A stretch of 64,000 bases of DNA from JACKDX01 sp964640175. GTDB lineage: Bacteria; Myxococcota_A; Polyangia; Polyangiales; GCA-016699535. The stretch's first letter is position 1; every line of letters starts with the position of its first letter. The notes beneath the pieces are model-generated. The model saw only the letters and a program-made list of their open reading frames with translations, ran no database searches and was not told the origin of the DNA. Of the stretch, positions 9,453-17,428 are shown one piece after another. Made by a program: the position numbers and the translations under genes. The stretch lies in the NCBI GenBank assembly GCA_964640175.1, contig CAZXFW010000012.1:1-64000 (forward strand), given 5' to 3'.

Positions 9453-10256
9453 ATGGGGAGCATCGATCACAACGAACACCGCGATAATGTGGTGCGACCT
9501 TTTTCATTTTTCCGTGCCGGCAACGTTGCCAAGCGGGAATCTGCACGACCCATTTTAGAATTCGAAGGCGTCAGCAAGTACTTCGAGCGGGATAACCCAA
9601 TCTTACGCAACCTCACCCTCTCGGTAGAACGCGGTGAATTTGTATTTATTACGGGTCCAAGCGGCTCTGGAAAAAGCACTCTGCTTAAGCTTGTTTATCA
9701 TGAACTTGGTGCCGAGGAAGGTCATATCTACTTTTCCGGACGCGATGTAAGCAAACTCACACCGTCCTCAATATCTTATTTGCGCCGCAACATTGGTGTG
9801 GTGTTCCAAGATTTTCGGATCATTGGACATTGGAGTGCTGCAGACAATGTCTCGCTTCCCATGGAAATCCTCGACATGTCGCCACGTATCGTACGAGCCC
9901 GCGTCAGCGAAGCATTGCAGCGCGTTGGCCTCGAAGGACGAGGAGCCGACCTCGCCTGCACGCTATCGGGCGGAGAGCAGCAACGGCTTGCGGTAGCACG
10001 TGCCATTGTCACAGAGCCTGCACTTGTGCTTGCCGATGAGCCAACGGGAAACCTTGATCCTCATCTCGCACTCGACATCCTCACCTTGTTTGAGGAAATC
10101 AACGCAGCAGGAATCACCGTGATTTTTGCCACACACGATCATTCTCTTCTCGAAGCCAGACCACACCGACTGGTTGTGCTCGAAGACGGAAAGATCACCG
10201 AAGCTCGCCATGGACTGCGATCGTATCACAGTGACATTCAAGCCCTTACAGGATAA
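9453..10256 (+). CDS. ftsE: FtsE, cell division ABC ATPase
   Basis: ATP-binding subunit of the FtsEX complex, which drives septal peptidoglycan hydrolysis through EnvC-type activators. Walker A GPSGSGKST, Q-loop FQDFRII, signature LSGGEQQR and Walker B LVLADEPTGNLD are all intact, followed by the H-loop ATHDHSL. I chose the ATG at 9453 (267 aa), preceded by GGAGGG at 9445-9450; a TTG at 9408 would add 15 residues. Even so, about 30 residues precede the usual start of FtsE (ILEFEGVSKYF), an extension rich in basic and polar residues. ftsX follows 6 bp downstream, then the EnvC-like gene, as expected for this system. Confidence 0.93.
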   Translation: MGSIDHNEHRDNVVRPFSFFRAGNVAKRESARPILEFEGVSKYFERDNPILRNLTLSVERGEFVFITGPSGSGKSTLLKLVYHELGAEEGHIYFSGRDVSKLTPSSISYLRRNIGVVFQDFRIIGHWSAADNVSLPMEILDMSPRIVRARVSEALQRVGLEGRGADLACTLSGGEQQRLAVARAIVTEPALVLADEPTGNLDPHLALDILTLFEEINAAGITVIFATHDHSLLEARPHRLVVLEDGKITEARHGLRSYHSDIQALTG

Positions 10257-10262
10257 AAAACC

Positions 10263-11150
10263 ATGAACGTTCAAACTTTAATTAAGCGTTGTAAACGTGG
10301 GATTACAGAAAACCGTCGTGTTTATCTAATCTCCACAGCGAGTCTCGCCGTTGCCTTTTTGTGTTTGGCAACCGCATTGCTGGCCATTACCAATTTATCT
10401 CAGATGACACGGCGATGGGACCAAAGCCACCGCATCACGGTATACTTACGTGAAGGCGCTCGCAGCGAAGACATTCAGCAGCTACGACTTGCCTTGATTG
10501 ATGCTTCCGAACTGCGCAAAGTCACCTACCTCAGCAGCAAACAAGCACGTGCGCAGTTTCTCAAAGACAGTGAAACACACTCGGAGCTTTCCACGATACC
10601 CGCAGAGGCTTTTCCCGCTTCTTTGGAACTCCGCCTGAATGAAGAAGTTTCTGAAACGCGAGTAGACCGCCTCACCAAGCGCCTTACGCATTTCCCGGCG
10701 GTTGAGGATATCGAGACTTATGCCGCTTCGTTTAAGCCGCTGCAAGGCCTGCTTTCTACCGCACGAAATGCTGCGGCCACCCTTGCGCTTCTCGTGGCAC
10801 TCTGTGTGATTGCTGTGATCTCGAATACGATTCGTTTAGCCGTCAGCACTCGAGCGCAGGAAATTCGTATTCTCAAACTCTGCGGAGCCACTGACCAGTT
10901 CATTCGTAGTCCCTTGCTGCTCGAAGGAGCTCTTCAAGGATTTACGGCTTCGGCCCTTGCCGTGTGTGCCCTGGGAATTGTCTTTATGACCATGCACGCA
11001 CAAGTTGACGCCGCTCTCTATGCGTTTACGGGAGTTCATGCGGCTTTCCTTGGAATCTGGTCTACGATTTTACTCTTGATCGCAGGAACAGCAATGGGTG
11101 CCCTTGGTTCGTTGCTTTCTGTACGACGTCACTTGGTGGCTGCACTGTGA
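10263..11150 (+). CDS. ftsX: FtsX, cell division membrane subunit
   Basis: Membrane partner of FtsE, 295 aa. A cytoplasmic N terminus leads into TM1 (about 20-42), then a large periplasmic loop with the FtsX extracellular domain (ITVYLR, VTYLSSKQA, FPASLELRL), and three C-terminal TM helices (about 165-190, 215-240, 260-280). In the family this loop recruits a LytM/EnvC activator, and that partner is encoded next. The stop overlaps the GTG of the following gene by 4 bases (GTGA), which implies translational coupling. Confidence 0.92.
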   Translation: MNVQTLIKRCKRGITENRRVYLISTASLAVAFLCLATALLAITNLSQMTRRWDQSHRITVYLREGARSEDIQQLRLALIDASELRKVTYLSSKQARAQFLKDSETHSELSTIPAEAFPASLELRLNEEVSETRVDRLTKRLTHFPAVEDIETYAASFKPLQGLLSTARNAAATLALLVALCVIAVISNTIRLAVSTRAQEIRILKLCGATDQFIRSPLLLEGALQGFTASALAVCALGIVFMTMHAQVDAALYAFTGVHAAFLGIWSTILLLIAGTAMGALGSLLSVRRHLVAAL

Positions 11151-12151
11151 AGCTAACTTCCCAAAGTATACGACTTGCCATGTTTGCGCTGATGCAGCTT
11201 GTGGTTCAGACACCTCTGGCCAGCGGTCAATCGAATGACCCATGGGCTACGATGCAAAACGCTCCGAATAGCGATTTGAGTCAGTTGCTTACGGAGCTCG
11301 AAGAGCTACGTGCACGGCATGCACGAACTCAAACCGAAACTCAACATCTGCTGCAAAGTGAAGCACGCATCAAATCAGCGCTTACGGTGCATACCCGCGG
11401 GCTCGTCCGGCTCAAGCGCATGGGCACACTCCCTCTGGCAGCAGGCGTAGAAGCACTTCAGACTCACTCCGCACGGGTACAACGCATGGAACGCTTGGTA
11501 AAAAACGACTTACAACAAATTAAAACATTGCAAATTCATAAAGCCGACCTCGAATCCACCGCACATCAACTTTCACAAGTCATTGCTAAACAAGAGCAGT
11601 ACTTAGCAACCCTCCAACTTGACCCTAGCTCAGCGTGGCAACTCCCTGTCAGTTCCCTTCCTGATACGTTAGGAACCTGGAACAAAGTGAGTGATTCGGT
11701 AAACGACTTTGGACTTAGAACACACGACTCAGGTTCCGACTCCTCGCTACCACCCGCTGCCGTCGAAGGGTTTGCAGCCCTCAAAGGCACCTTGGGTTCC
11801 CCGCTCGACAACTACAGTCAAGTACGCGATGCCAAACGCCCTGAAAGCGAAGGCCCCGGATTGGAGTTCTTGGCCAGCGCAGGGACCTCGGTGCATGCTG
11901 TGGCAGCAGCTCGGGTGGCGTTTGCCGACCGCTATGGCTCCTACGGCCGGATTGTCATCCTCGATCACGGACAACGTTACTATACAGTCTATGGTGGGCT
12001 TGGAGACTATGCCGTCCATGTCGGGGATACTGTCTCACAAGGCGCCCGCCTTGGCACCGTGGGTTCCTCCTCGAACCCACCTGCGCTATTCTTCGAGGTC
12101 AGGTTAGGAACCCGAACGTTGGAAGCCAGGCCGTGGCTACAACTCGACTAA
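11147..12151 (+). CDS. EnvC-like murein hydrolase activator with degenerate LytM domain
   Basis: A 334-aa exported protein. The signal peptide covers about residues 1-27 (ending LASGQ), then a coiled coil runs through about 40-165 (ELEELRARHARTQTE and similar), a linker, and a C-terminal M23/LytM domain (about 225-334). The domain keeps GRIVILDHGQRYYTVYGGL and FFEVR but lacks the full zinc-binding HxH set, as in E. coli EnvC, so it should activate amidases and not cut peptidoglycan itself. Its overlap with ftsX and the coiled coil fit the FtsEX-EnvC arrangement. A cell-wall amidase that could be a target is encoded at 24410-25648. Confidence 0.85.
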   Translation: MKLTSQSIRLAMFALMQLVVQTPLASGQSNDPWATMQNAPNSDLSQLLTELEELRARHARTQTETQHLLQSEARIKSALTVHTRGLVRLKRMGTLPLAAGVEALQTHSARVQRMERLVKNDLQQIKTLQIHKADLESTAHQLSQVIAKQEQYLATLQLDPSSAWQLPVSSLPDTLGTWNKVSDSVNDFGLRTHDSGSDSSLPPAAVEGFAALKGTLGSPLDNYSQVRDAKRPESEGPGLEFLASAGTSVHAVAAARVAFADRYGSYGRIVILDHGQRYYTVYGGLGDYAVHVGDTVSQGARLGTVGSSSNPPALFFEVRLGTRTLEARPWLQLD

Positions 12152-12154
12152 ACG

Positions 12155-13279
12155 ATGCAAGACACAGACGCTCTACCCTTACCTTTGGATCAGCTTCCAG
12201 AGGCTATTCGACGATTTTGTGATCCGGCGGGACCGGCTGCTGCACGCACCATGGCAGCAAAAGGGCTGGTTCCTCTCAAAGGGGAAGACGCCGTATGCTT
12301 ATTGCTTCAGTTGGGATCCGATGCCAACGCCGAAATTGCTTCTTCCGCACGGTACTCCCTCAAACAGCTTCCCCATACCATCATCAAGTCTTCATGCAGT
12401 ACCGCATTACACCCTGCCTTTTTGCAGGCTCTTGCGTACAGTTTTTCTGAACAGGAAGAAATTCTTGAGCTGCTGGTTGCGAACCATAAAACAAGCGATG
12501 CCACCATAGACTACATTGCACGTGGGGGATCAGAAGCATTGTGTGAACGCATTGCTATCAACGAGCAACGCCTGTTGCGCGCCCCTCAAATCATTGAATC
12601 GCTCTATAAAAACCGTGCCATGCGTATGTCTACTGCAGATCGGTTGATTGATCTCGCCGTACGTAACAACATTGAACTTCATGGGATTCCATCCTTCAAA
12701 GCCCATGCGGAAGCCATTCGGGGGCAACTTATCCCGGAAGCCTCCCAGGAAGCACTACCCACAGATAAACATTTTCAAAAAACGTTGGCTGCAGACGGTG
12801 ATGATCCGGAAGCCGTGGAACGTGACCTTGTTGAGGGCACCGAAACCGTCAAAGAACAATTCAAACCCCTGTCGATTCTGATTTCCGAATTAAGTGCCGC
12901 AAAAAAAATCCGCCTTGCTTTGGTGGGAAGCGCCGCTGCGCGCGCGTTGCTCATTCGTGACAAAAACAAACAGGTTTCGCATGCAGCGGTGAGCTCTCCT
13001 GGCACAACGGAAGCCGAAGCTGCTTCGTTCGCACGAAGTAAGGAAGTCGGCGAAGATATTTTACGCTACATCGGCAACAAACGCGATTGGCTGCGTAACT
13101 ACGAAGTCAAACGCGGACTGGTGTTCAACCCCAAAACACCTATTGGCATTTCGTTACGCTTCTTAAGTCACATGCGCGACAATGACCTGAAAGACTTATC
13201 CCGCAGCCGGAATATTTCTTCTGCCATCAAGTCTGCGGCCCGCCAGCGCCTTGAAAAAAAAGAAAAAGCAGGCGGCTAA
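12155..13279 (+). CDS. Unknown alpha-helical protein, possibly HEAT-like
   Basis: I do not recognise this 374-aa protein. It has no signal peptide or membrane segment. Residues about 1-160 look like a helical-repeat solenoid: ARTMAAKGLVPLKGEDAVCLLLQLG and EIASSARYSLKQLP resemble HEAT-type units. The middle is acidic and probably disordered (EALPTDKHF to ETVKEQF), and the C-terminal third is strongly basic and helical (KKIRLALVGSAAARALLI, NKRDWLRNYEVKRGLV, ending in a lysine-rich tail). It starts 3 bp after the EnvC-like stop, so it sits at the end of the ftsEX operon. Confidence 0.7.
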   Translation: MQDTDALPLPLDQLPEAIRRFCDPAGPAAARTMAAKGLVPLKGEDAVCLLLQLGSDANAEIASSARYSLKQLPHTIIKSSCSTALHPAFLQALAYSFSEQEEILELLVANHKTSDATIDYIARGGSEALCERIAINEQRLLRAPQIIESLYKNRAMRMSTADRLIDLAVRNNIELHGIPSFKAHAEAIRGQLIPEASQEALPTDKHFQKTLAADGDDPEAVERDLVEGTETVKEQFKPLSILISELSAAKKIRLALVGSAAARALLIRDKNKQVSHAAVSSPGTTEAEAASFARSKEVGEDILRYIGNKRDWLRNYEVKRGLVFNPKTPIGISLRFLSHMRDNDLKDLSRSRNISSAIKSAARQRLEKKEKAGG

Positions 13280-13316
13280 GCTCTAAAGCCCAAGGCGCCA
13301 CAGCACGCTGGCGATG

Positions 13317-13336
13317 GTGTAACTCTGATGTTACAC
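13317..13336. promoter_or_regulatory. Perfect inverted repeat before panB
   Basis: Arms GTGTAAC (13317-13323) and GTTACAC (13330-13336) are perfect 7-bp complements around a 6-base spacer, 51 bases before the panB start. The size and symmetry fit a dimeric repressor site. No T-run follows, so it is unlikely to be a terminator for the preceding gene. Confidence 0.45.
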
Positions 13337-13387
13337 TCGCACCTGACGTGGACCGAAAATGGATTCGGCCGCGATCGCTTACCTTCT

Positions 13388-14275
13388 ATGTCTAAAACTA
13401 CGGCTCGAGGAAACGCTCGCCTCACGGCACCTCTGATTCGTGCCCAAAAACATCCCGAGCAGCGTCTCACCATGGTGACCGCATACGACGCGATGTTTGC
13501 ACGGCTTTTCGACGAAGCCGGCATAGATATTCTACTCGTGGGAGATTCCTTGGGAATGGTAATTCAAGGACACGCGAGCACGCTCCCTGTCACAATGGAC
13601 GATATGTTATACCATTGTCGCACCGTAGCTCGAGGCAGTGAACGTGCGCATCTTGTCGCCGATATGCCCTTTATGAGCTATCAGGCCTCGATCGAAGATG
13701 CCCTTTACAATGCAGGCCGTTTGCTGAGTGAGGGCGGTATGCAAGCCGTCAAACTTGAAGGTGGCCAACGCTCCGCTCCCGTGATTCATTCACTCACGCG
13801 CATTGGCATCCCGGTCATGGCCCATATCGGCCTTACTCCACAAAGCGTGCACGCTATGGGCGGCTTTCGAGTGCAGGGACGTGATGCCGCCGGCATGGAA
13901 GCCCTCATGCAAGATGCATTTGCTGCTCAAGACGCAGGAGCGTATGCCTTGGTTTTGGAGGGCATGCCGTCCGCCCTGGCGAAAGACATCACTCATGCCC
14001 TTACCATTCCTACGATTGGCATCGGCGCAGGCCCGGATTGCAACGGGCAAGTCCTTGTAGGTTACGACTTGCTTGGACTCAGCAAAGAGCCATTGCCGCG
14101 CTTCGTAAAACCGTTTGCTTCATTTTACAAAGACGGAGTCAACGCCACGGCTAAGTTCATCGAAGAAGTGCACTCAGGAGCATTTCCAGCACCTGAGCAT
14201 AGTTATGAGTCCAGCCAAGAACGCCCCATCGCACCCTCCAGCATCCAGACTCTAGACATTCCACCTCGTGACTGA
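13388..14275 (+). CDS. panB: 3-methyl-2-oxobutanoate hydroxymethyltransferase
   Basis: First committed step of pantothenate synthesis: transfers a hydroxymethyl group from methylene-tetrahydrofolate to 2-oxoisovalerate, giving ketopantoate. Family motifs are clear: MVTAYDAMFARLFDEAGID, LLVGDSLGMVIQGH, AVKLEGG, MAHIGLTPQS and TIGIGAGPDCNGQVLV. The ATG at 13388 gives 295 aa, in the family range; an in-frame start at 13328 would add 20 residues and lie just after the inverted repeat. There is no clear Shine-Dalgarno site. The C-terminal 25 residues extend past the usual end. It overlaps panC by 8 bases. Confidence 0.96.
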   Translation: MSKTTARGNARLTAPLIRAQKHPEQRLTMVTAYDAMFARLFDEAGIDILLVGDSLGMVIQGHASTLPVTMDDMLYHCRTVARGSERAHLVADMPFMSYQASIEDALYNAGRLLSEGGMQAVKLEGGQRSAPVIHSLTRIGIPVMAHIGLTPQSVHAMGGFRVQGRDAAGMEALMQDAFAAQDAGAYALVLEGMPSALAKDITHALTIPTIGIGAGPDCNGQVLVGYDLLGLSKEPLPRFVKPFASFYKDGVNATAKFIEEVHSGAFPAPEHSYESSQERPIAPSSIQTLDIPPRD

Positions 14276-15128
14276 ACTGATCCGAAAACCGCATCTCTTC
14301 CAACTGCGTTGCAACCAAGCACGCCAGGATCACCACACCGTGGGTTTCGTGCCCACCATGGGAGCGCTGCATGCGGGGCATGCTGCGCTCATCACTTCTG
14401 CCAAACACCATGCCACCTGGACTGCTGTCAGCATTTTTCTTAATCCAAAACAATTTGGAGCCACCGAGGATCTCAGCCGCTACCCGGCAGATCTGGATCG
14501 TGACATGAACCTATGCCGCTCACTGGGAGTCGATGTGGTGTTTGCGCCTGCTGTGGAGGATCTTTATCCGCAAGGATTTCAAACCACGGTCGATGTCACA
14601 GAGCTTAGTAGCCGTTGGGAAGGCAGCCATCGTCCAGGACATTTTAAAGGGGTATGTACAGTTGTGGCCAAGCTCGCATGTTTGGTCGGTGATTGCGTGC
14701 TGTGGATGGGACGCAAAGACTACCAACAATGGAAGGTCATCGAACGCCTCGTTGCAGATCTACACTTGCCTGCACGTGTTCAAGCGCACCCGATTGTACG
14801 CGATGCCCAAGGCTTGGCGCTTTCATCCCGCAACGCTTACCTATCTTCTGACGACTATCCGCGCGCGCTCTCTCTGGTGCAAGGCCTACGCCAGGCTGGT
14901 CATGCCTTTACAAAAGGAGAACGCCGACACCATGAACTGCTCTCCCTCGCGCACACACCATTGCACGACAATAAGGCAAAAATTGACTATGCTGTCATTG
15001 TTGACCATGAAAACATGACAGAACTGGCATCGCCTTTGCCAGAACGCGCCTTGCTAGCCATCGCCGCATATATCGGCGAAACTCGTTTGATCGACAATAT
15101 GGTTTTGGGCGAAGATCCCGTACCATGA
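14268..15128 (+). CDS. panC: Pantothenate synthetase
   Basis: ATP-dependent ligation of pantoate and beta-alanine, following panB in the same pathway. Motifs: VGFVPTMGALHAGHAALI (ATP-binding HxGH), FLNPKQFGATEDLSRYP, GVCTVVAKL, MGRKDYQQWKVI and LALSSRNAYLS. The gene begins with GTG at 14268 inside the end of panB, so expression is probably coupled. The 286-aa length is typical. Its stop overlaps the ATG of the cNMP-binding gene. panD was not seen in the window. Confidence 0.96.
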   Translation: MTELIRKPHLFQLRCNQARQDHHTVGFVPTMGALHAGHAALITSAKHHATWTAVSIFLNPKQFGATEDLSRYPADLDRDMNLCRSLGVDVVFAPAVEDLYPQGFQTTVDVTELSSRWEGSHRPGHFKGVCTVVAKLACLVGDCVLWMGRKDYQQWKVIERLVADLHLPARVQAHPIVRDAQGLALSSRNAYLSSDDYPRALSLVQGLRQAGHAFTKGERRHHELLSLAHTPLHDNKAKIDYAVIVDHENMTELASPLPERALLAIAAYIGETRLIDNMVLGEDPVP

Positions 15129-15622
15129 ATGGAGATAGGAATACCGCCATGTACTCGCCTGAAACACTCAGCCGACTTGGGTTGTTTAAGAACATCAGCC
15201 TTCACACCTTGGAACATTTGACCACGGAGCTTAATCCTCGCCACATCGAACCTGGCACAGAGGTGCTCAGCGAAGGCAAAGAAGATACGTCGATGTTTGT
15301 TGTTCTCAATGGCGAACTTGAAGTGCTCAAGCGTATTGGTGCTAGTAAGCGAGCTATCCGCGTTGCACTGCTTGGCCCTGGGGATTGGTTTGGAGAAATG
15401 TCCTTGCTTGATCCACAACCAAGGTCTGCATCGGTACGAACACTGGCGCCGAGCGTCTTGCTTTCCATGAATACCGAGCAAGTCCAAACATTAATCTATG
15501 ACCATGACCTCAAAGATTACGCCACATTCATGACTAACATTGCTCGAGCTTTAGCGCGCCGATTGCGAGTAACGAGCGGCATTCTCTCTCAAGCAGCGTC
15601 CAACATTCACCACAATATTTGA
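15125..15622 (+). CDS. Cyclic nucleotide-binding domain protein
   Basis: Single-domain protein of 165 aa (or 157 aa from the ATG at 15149, which has GGAG about 14 bases upstream). The whole length is a CRP-type beta-barrel, with the phosphate-binding cassette GDWFGEMSLLDPQPRSASV at about residues 89-107, followed by a C-helix. No DNA-binding, kinase or channel domain is present, so it probably acts as a regulatory subunit or scaffold. The ATGA overlap with panC suggests co-expression, but a functional link to pantothenate is not evident. Whether it binds cAMP, cGMP or nothing cannot be told. Confidence 0.85.
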   Translation: MNGDRNTAMYSPETLSRLGLFKNISLHTLEHLTTELNPRHIEPGTEVLSEGKEDTSMFVVLNGELEVLKRIGASKRAIRVALLGPGDWFGEMSLLDPQPRSASVRTLAPSVLLSMNTEQVQTLIYDHDLKDYATFMTNIARALARRLRVTSGILSQAASNIHHNI

Positions 15623-15625
15623 CGG

Positions 15626-16471
15626 TTAACGATAACGTGGAGGAAAGCTTTTCCCTTCGCTTTCTTCGCGTTCTTTCAAAGCTTCAATGATCAGCGTCGA
15701 CGTTTCTTCGATGGCCCGCCCGCTGACGTCAATAACCATCCATTGAGGATGTTTAGCAAAAATAGACTGTGCGTATTCCAGCTCATCGCGAATATGCTCA
15801 CGCATGGCATAGTTGGTTTCTGTAGGCATGCCCAACTGTTTGAGGCGTGCTTTGCGTATCTCAAGCAACTGATTTAAATCAATCGTCAGTCCTATCACGC
15901 GCCCCGGATCGGCTTCGAACAATTCTGGAGGCGGATCCACGCCTAATACCAAAGGAATGTTTGCGACTTTCAATCCTCTGCCAGCCAAATAGGTCGACAG
16001 GGGTGTTTTACTCGTGCGACTGACACCTGTCAGAATGACATCGGCCCGCGACAGGTTACGAGGTTCCCGCCCGTCGTCGCTTTTAACCGCAAACTCAATG
16101 GCTTCAACTCGGCGAAAATACGCGTCGCTCAAAGGCATGGCGGAGGACGGCACATTCACCGGACTTGATTGTAAAAAACGGGATACTTTACTGATCAGCT
16201 CACCAATCACATCCACGCATTCCAGTTGCTGCTCCATGGCTTCGCGATAAAAAAGATCGCGCAACTTGGGAGAAACCAACGTGAATACCACCATGGCACG
16301 CGCCTCGGTGGCTTTTTTAAGCACATCGCGCACCATCACCTCATCGGTGATACGGCTAAACATGCGTACCCGCGCCCGCTCGTTCGGAAATTGCAAAAGC
16401 GCCGCACGCACCACGCGTTCGGCGGTCTCGCCTGTAGAATCACTAATAACGAATATCGGAGGCGATTCCAC
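15626..16471 (-). CDS. Pyruvate, phosphate dikinase / PEP synthase regulatory protein
   Basis: Bifunctional Ser/Thr kinase and P(i)-dependent phosphorylase of the DUF299 family, which inactivates and reactivates PPDK or PEP synthase. Features: start MESPPIFVISDSTGETAE, the central P-loop GVSRTSKTP (about residues 153-161), and DLNQLLEIRKARL. The 281-aa length is typical. The target enzyme is not in the window. A 44-aa basic protein gene ends only 5 bp upstream, so the two are translated from one message. It is convergent with the cNMP-binding gene, 3 bp apart. Confidence 0.93.
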   Translation of the reverse strand: MESPPIFVISDSTGETAERVVRAALLQFPNERARVRMFSRITDEVMVRDVLKKATEARAMVVFTLVSPKLRDLFYREAMEQQLECVDVIGELISKVSRFLQSSPVNVPSSAMPLSDAYFRRVEAIEFAVKSDDGREPRNLSRADVILTGVSRTSKTPLSTYLAGRGLKVANIPLVLGVDPPPELFEADPGRVIGLTIDLNQLLEIRKARLKQLGMPTETNYAMREHIRDELEYAQSIFAKHPQWMVIDVSGRAIEETSTLIIEALKEREESEGKSFPPRYR

Positions 16472-16476
16472 GTGCT

Positions 16477-16611
16477 TTAGCGACGTGCAGAAAGGCGCTT
16501 GCCGGCCATACGGTTTGTCCGACGACGGTTTTTGGCTCGCAGTTTAGCACGGAGTCGGGCACTGCGCTTGCGGTTACGATTGGACGATCCGCCTGATTGA
16601 TGAATATACAC
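16477..16611 (-). CDS. 44-aa Arg/Lys-rich small protein, ribosomal-protein-like
   Basis: Short gene read directly from the sequence. It starts with GTG (complement of 16609-16611), preceded by GAGGT six bases upstream, and ends with TAA at 16479-16477. It encodes 44 residues of which 17 are Arg or Lys; the C-terminal part reads RAKNRRRTNRMAGKRLSARR. The strong ribosome site, the composition and the 5-bp spacing to the PPDK regulatory gene argue for a real protein. In other proteobacteria this regulator is sometimes near small ribosomal protein genes such as rpsU, but this sequence is not S21. An RNA-binding or ribosome-associated role is inference. Confidence 0.7.
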   Translation of the reverse strand: MYIHQSGGSSNRNRKRSARLRAKLRAKNRRRTNRMAGKRLSARR

Positions 16612-16664
16612 GGCTTACCTCAGTGCCAGGAGTGCTACCCCGAGTCGTGCCTATTGGCAAGTCC

Positions 16665-17222
16665 TTAGAGCCCAGCCTGCCTTCCAGTCGTAAAAAGACG
16701 AACCAGCAAATAGACCGTTCCCAGCAAAAGTACGAGCCCCATGGTTAAAGTCCCCTGAAAAACAGTGCCCCCCCCATAGGCCTGTAAGCCATATTGACCG
16801 TGGTACTGCTCGTAGCTGCCCACCTGAGAAAGCCGGGACCATCCAATGAATACCACGGCAAGGGCTAAAAGCGCTGTGAAGCTCGCGGCTCCAAACGCCC
16901 ACCCTTCATGCTGCGAGCGCACCCACACGGCGCCAAGGAGAAAACCACCCAGGCCGATTAATCCCTCCATCACAAAACACAACAATGCAAACGCAGAGGG
17001 GATATTCCTGGAATCCACCACATAAAGAAGTGCCCAGTCCCCATGAAATGCATAAAAATAAATGGAAATGGGTAAAAGGATAAAAACCACAAAGACCCCA
17101 TAGGCCATACACGCTTTGGACAAAAGCGCAGGACGGGGGCTCAAGCACAAATCTGCACGCGCAGCCAATGCGGCTGCAATCCCCACAGAAAACCCTATCA
17201 GCACAAGCGAAGGCAAAGGCAA
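16665..17222 (-). CDS. Integral membrane protein of unknown function
   Basis: A 185-aa protein with about five predicted membrane helices (residues 5-20, 37-59, 78-101, 110-128 and 158-177). The loop before the last helix is rich in Tyr, Gln and Gly (YEQYHGQYGLQAYGGG). I cannot assign a family. It lies upstream of the 44-aa gene on the same strand, with a 53-bp gap, and its start is about 200 bp from rpoN, which is divergent. Confidence 0.65.
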   Translation of the reverse strand: MPLPSLVLIGFSVGIAAALAARADLCLSPRPALLSKACMAYGVFVVFILLPISIYFYAFHGDWALLYVVDSRNIPSAFALLCFVMEGLIGLGGFLLGAVWVRSQHEGWAFGAASFTALLALAVVFIGWSRLSQVGSYEQYHGQYGLQAYGGGTVFQGTLTMGLVLLLGTVYLLVRLFTTGRQAGL

Positions 17223-17364
17223 TCTGTCACCCTCCTTACCACACCAACATCATGGCATTGGTATACTTAGCCTACACTATCCCACTAGCAAAGCTGGAAG
17301 AAACTGGAGAAAACCCATGATTCATGTCACAACAGAAGTGGTGTTCCATGGTAGTAATTCATGC

Positions 17365-17393
17365 TTTCCCCGACCCTCGAAAAATCCTATAAT
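17365..17393 (+). promoter_or_regulatory. Candidate sigma-70-type promoter of rpoN
   Basis: A perfect -10 box TATAAT at 17388-17393 lies 35 bases before the rpoN ATG; a poor -35 (TTTCCC, 17365-17370) sits 17 bases upstream of it. The predicted start near 17400 leaves a leader of about 29 bases containing the GGGCAGG ribosome site. Confidence 0.45.
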
Positions 17394-17428
17394 ACCAAGG
17401 TGAACGTTGTTGCAAGAAGGGCAGGTTT

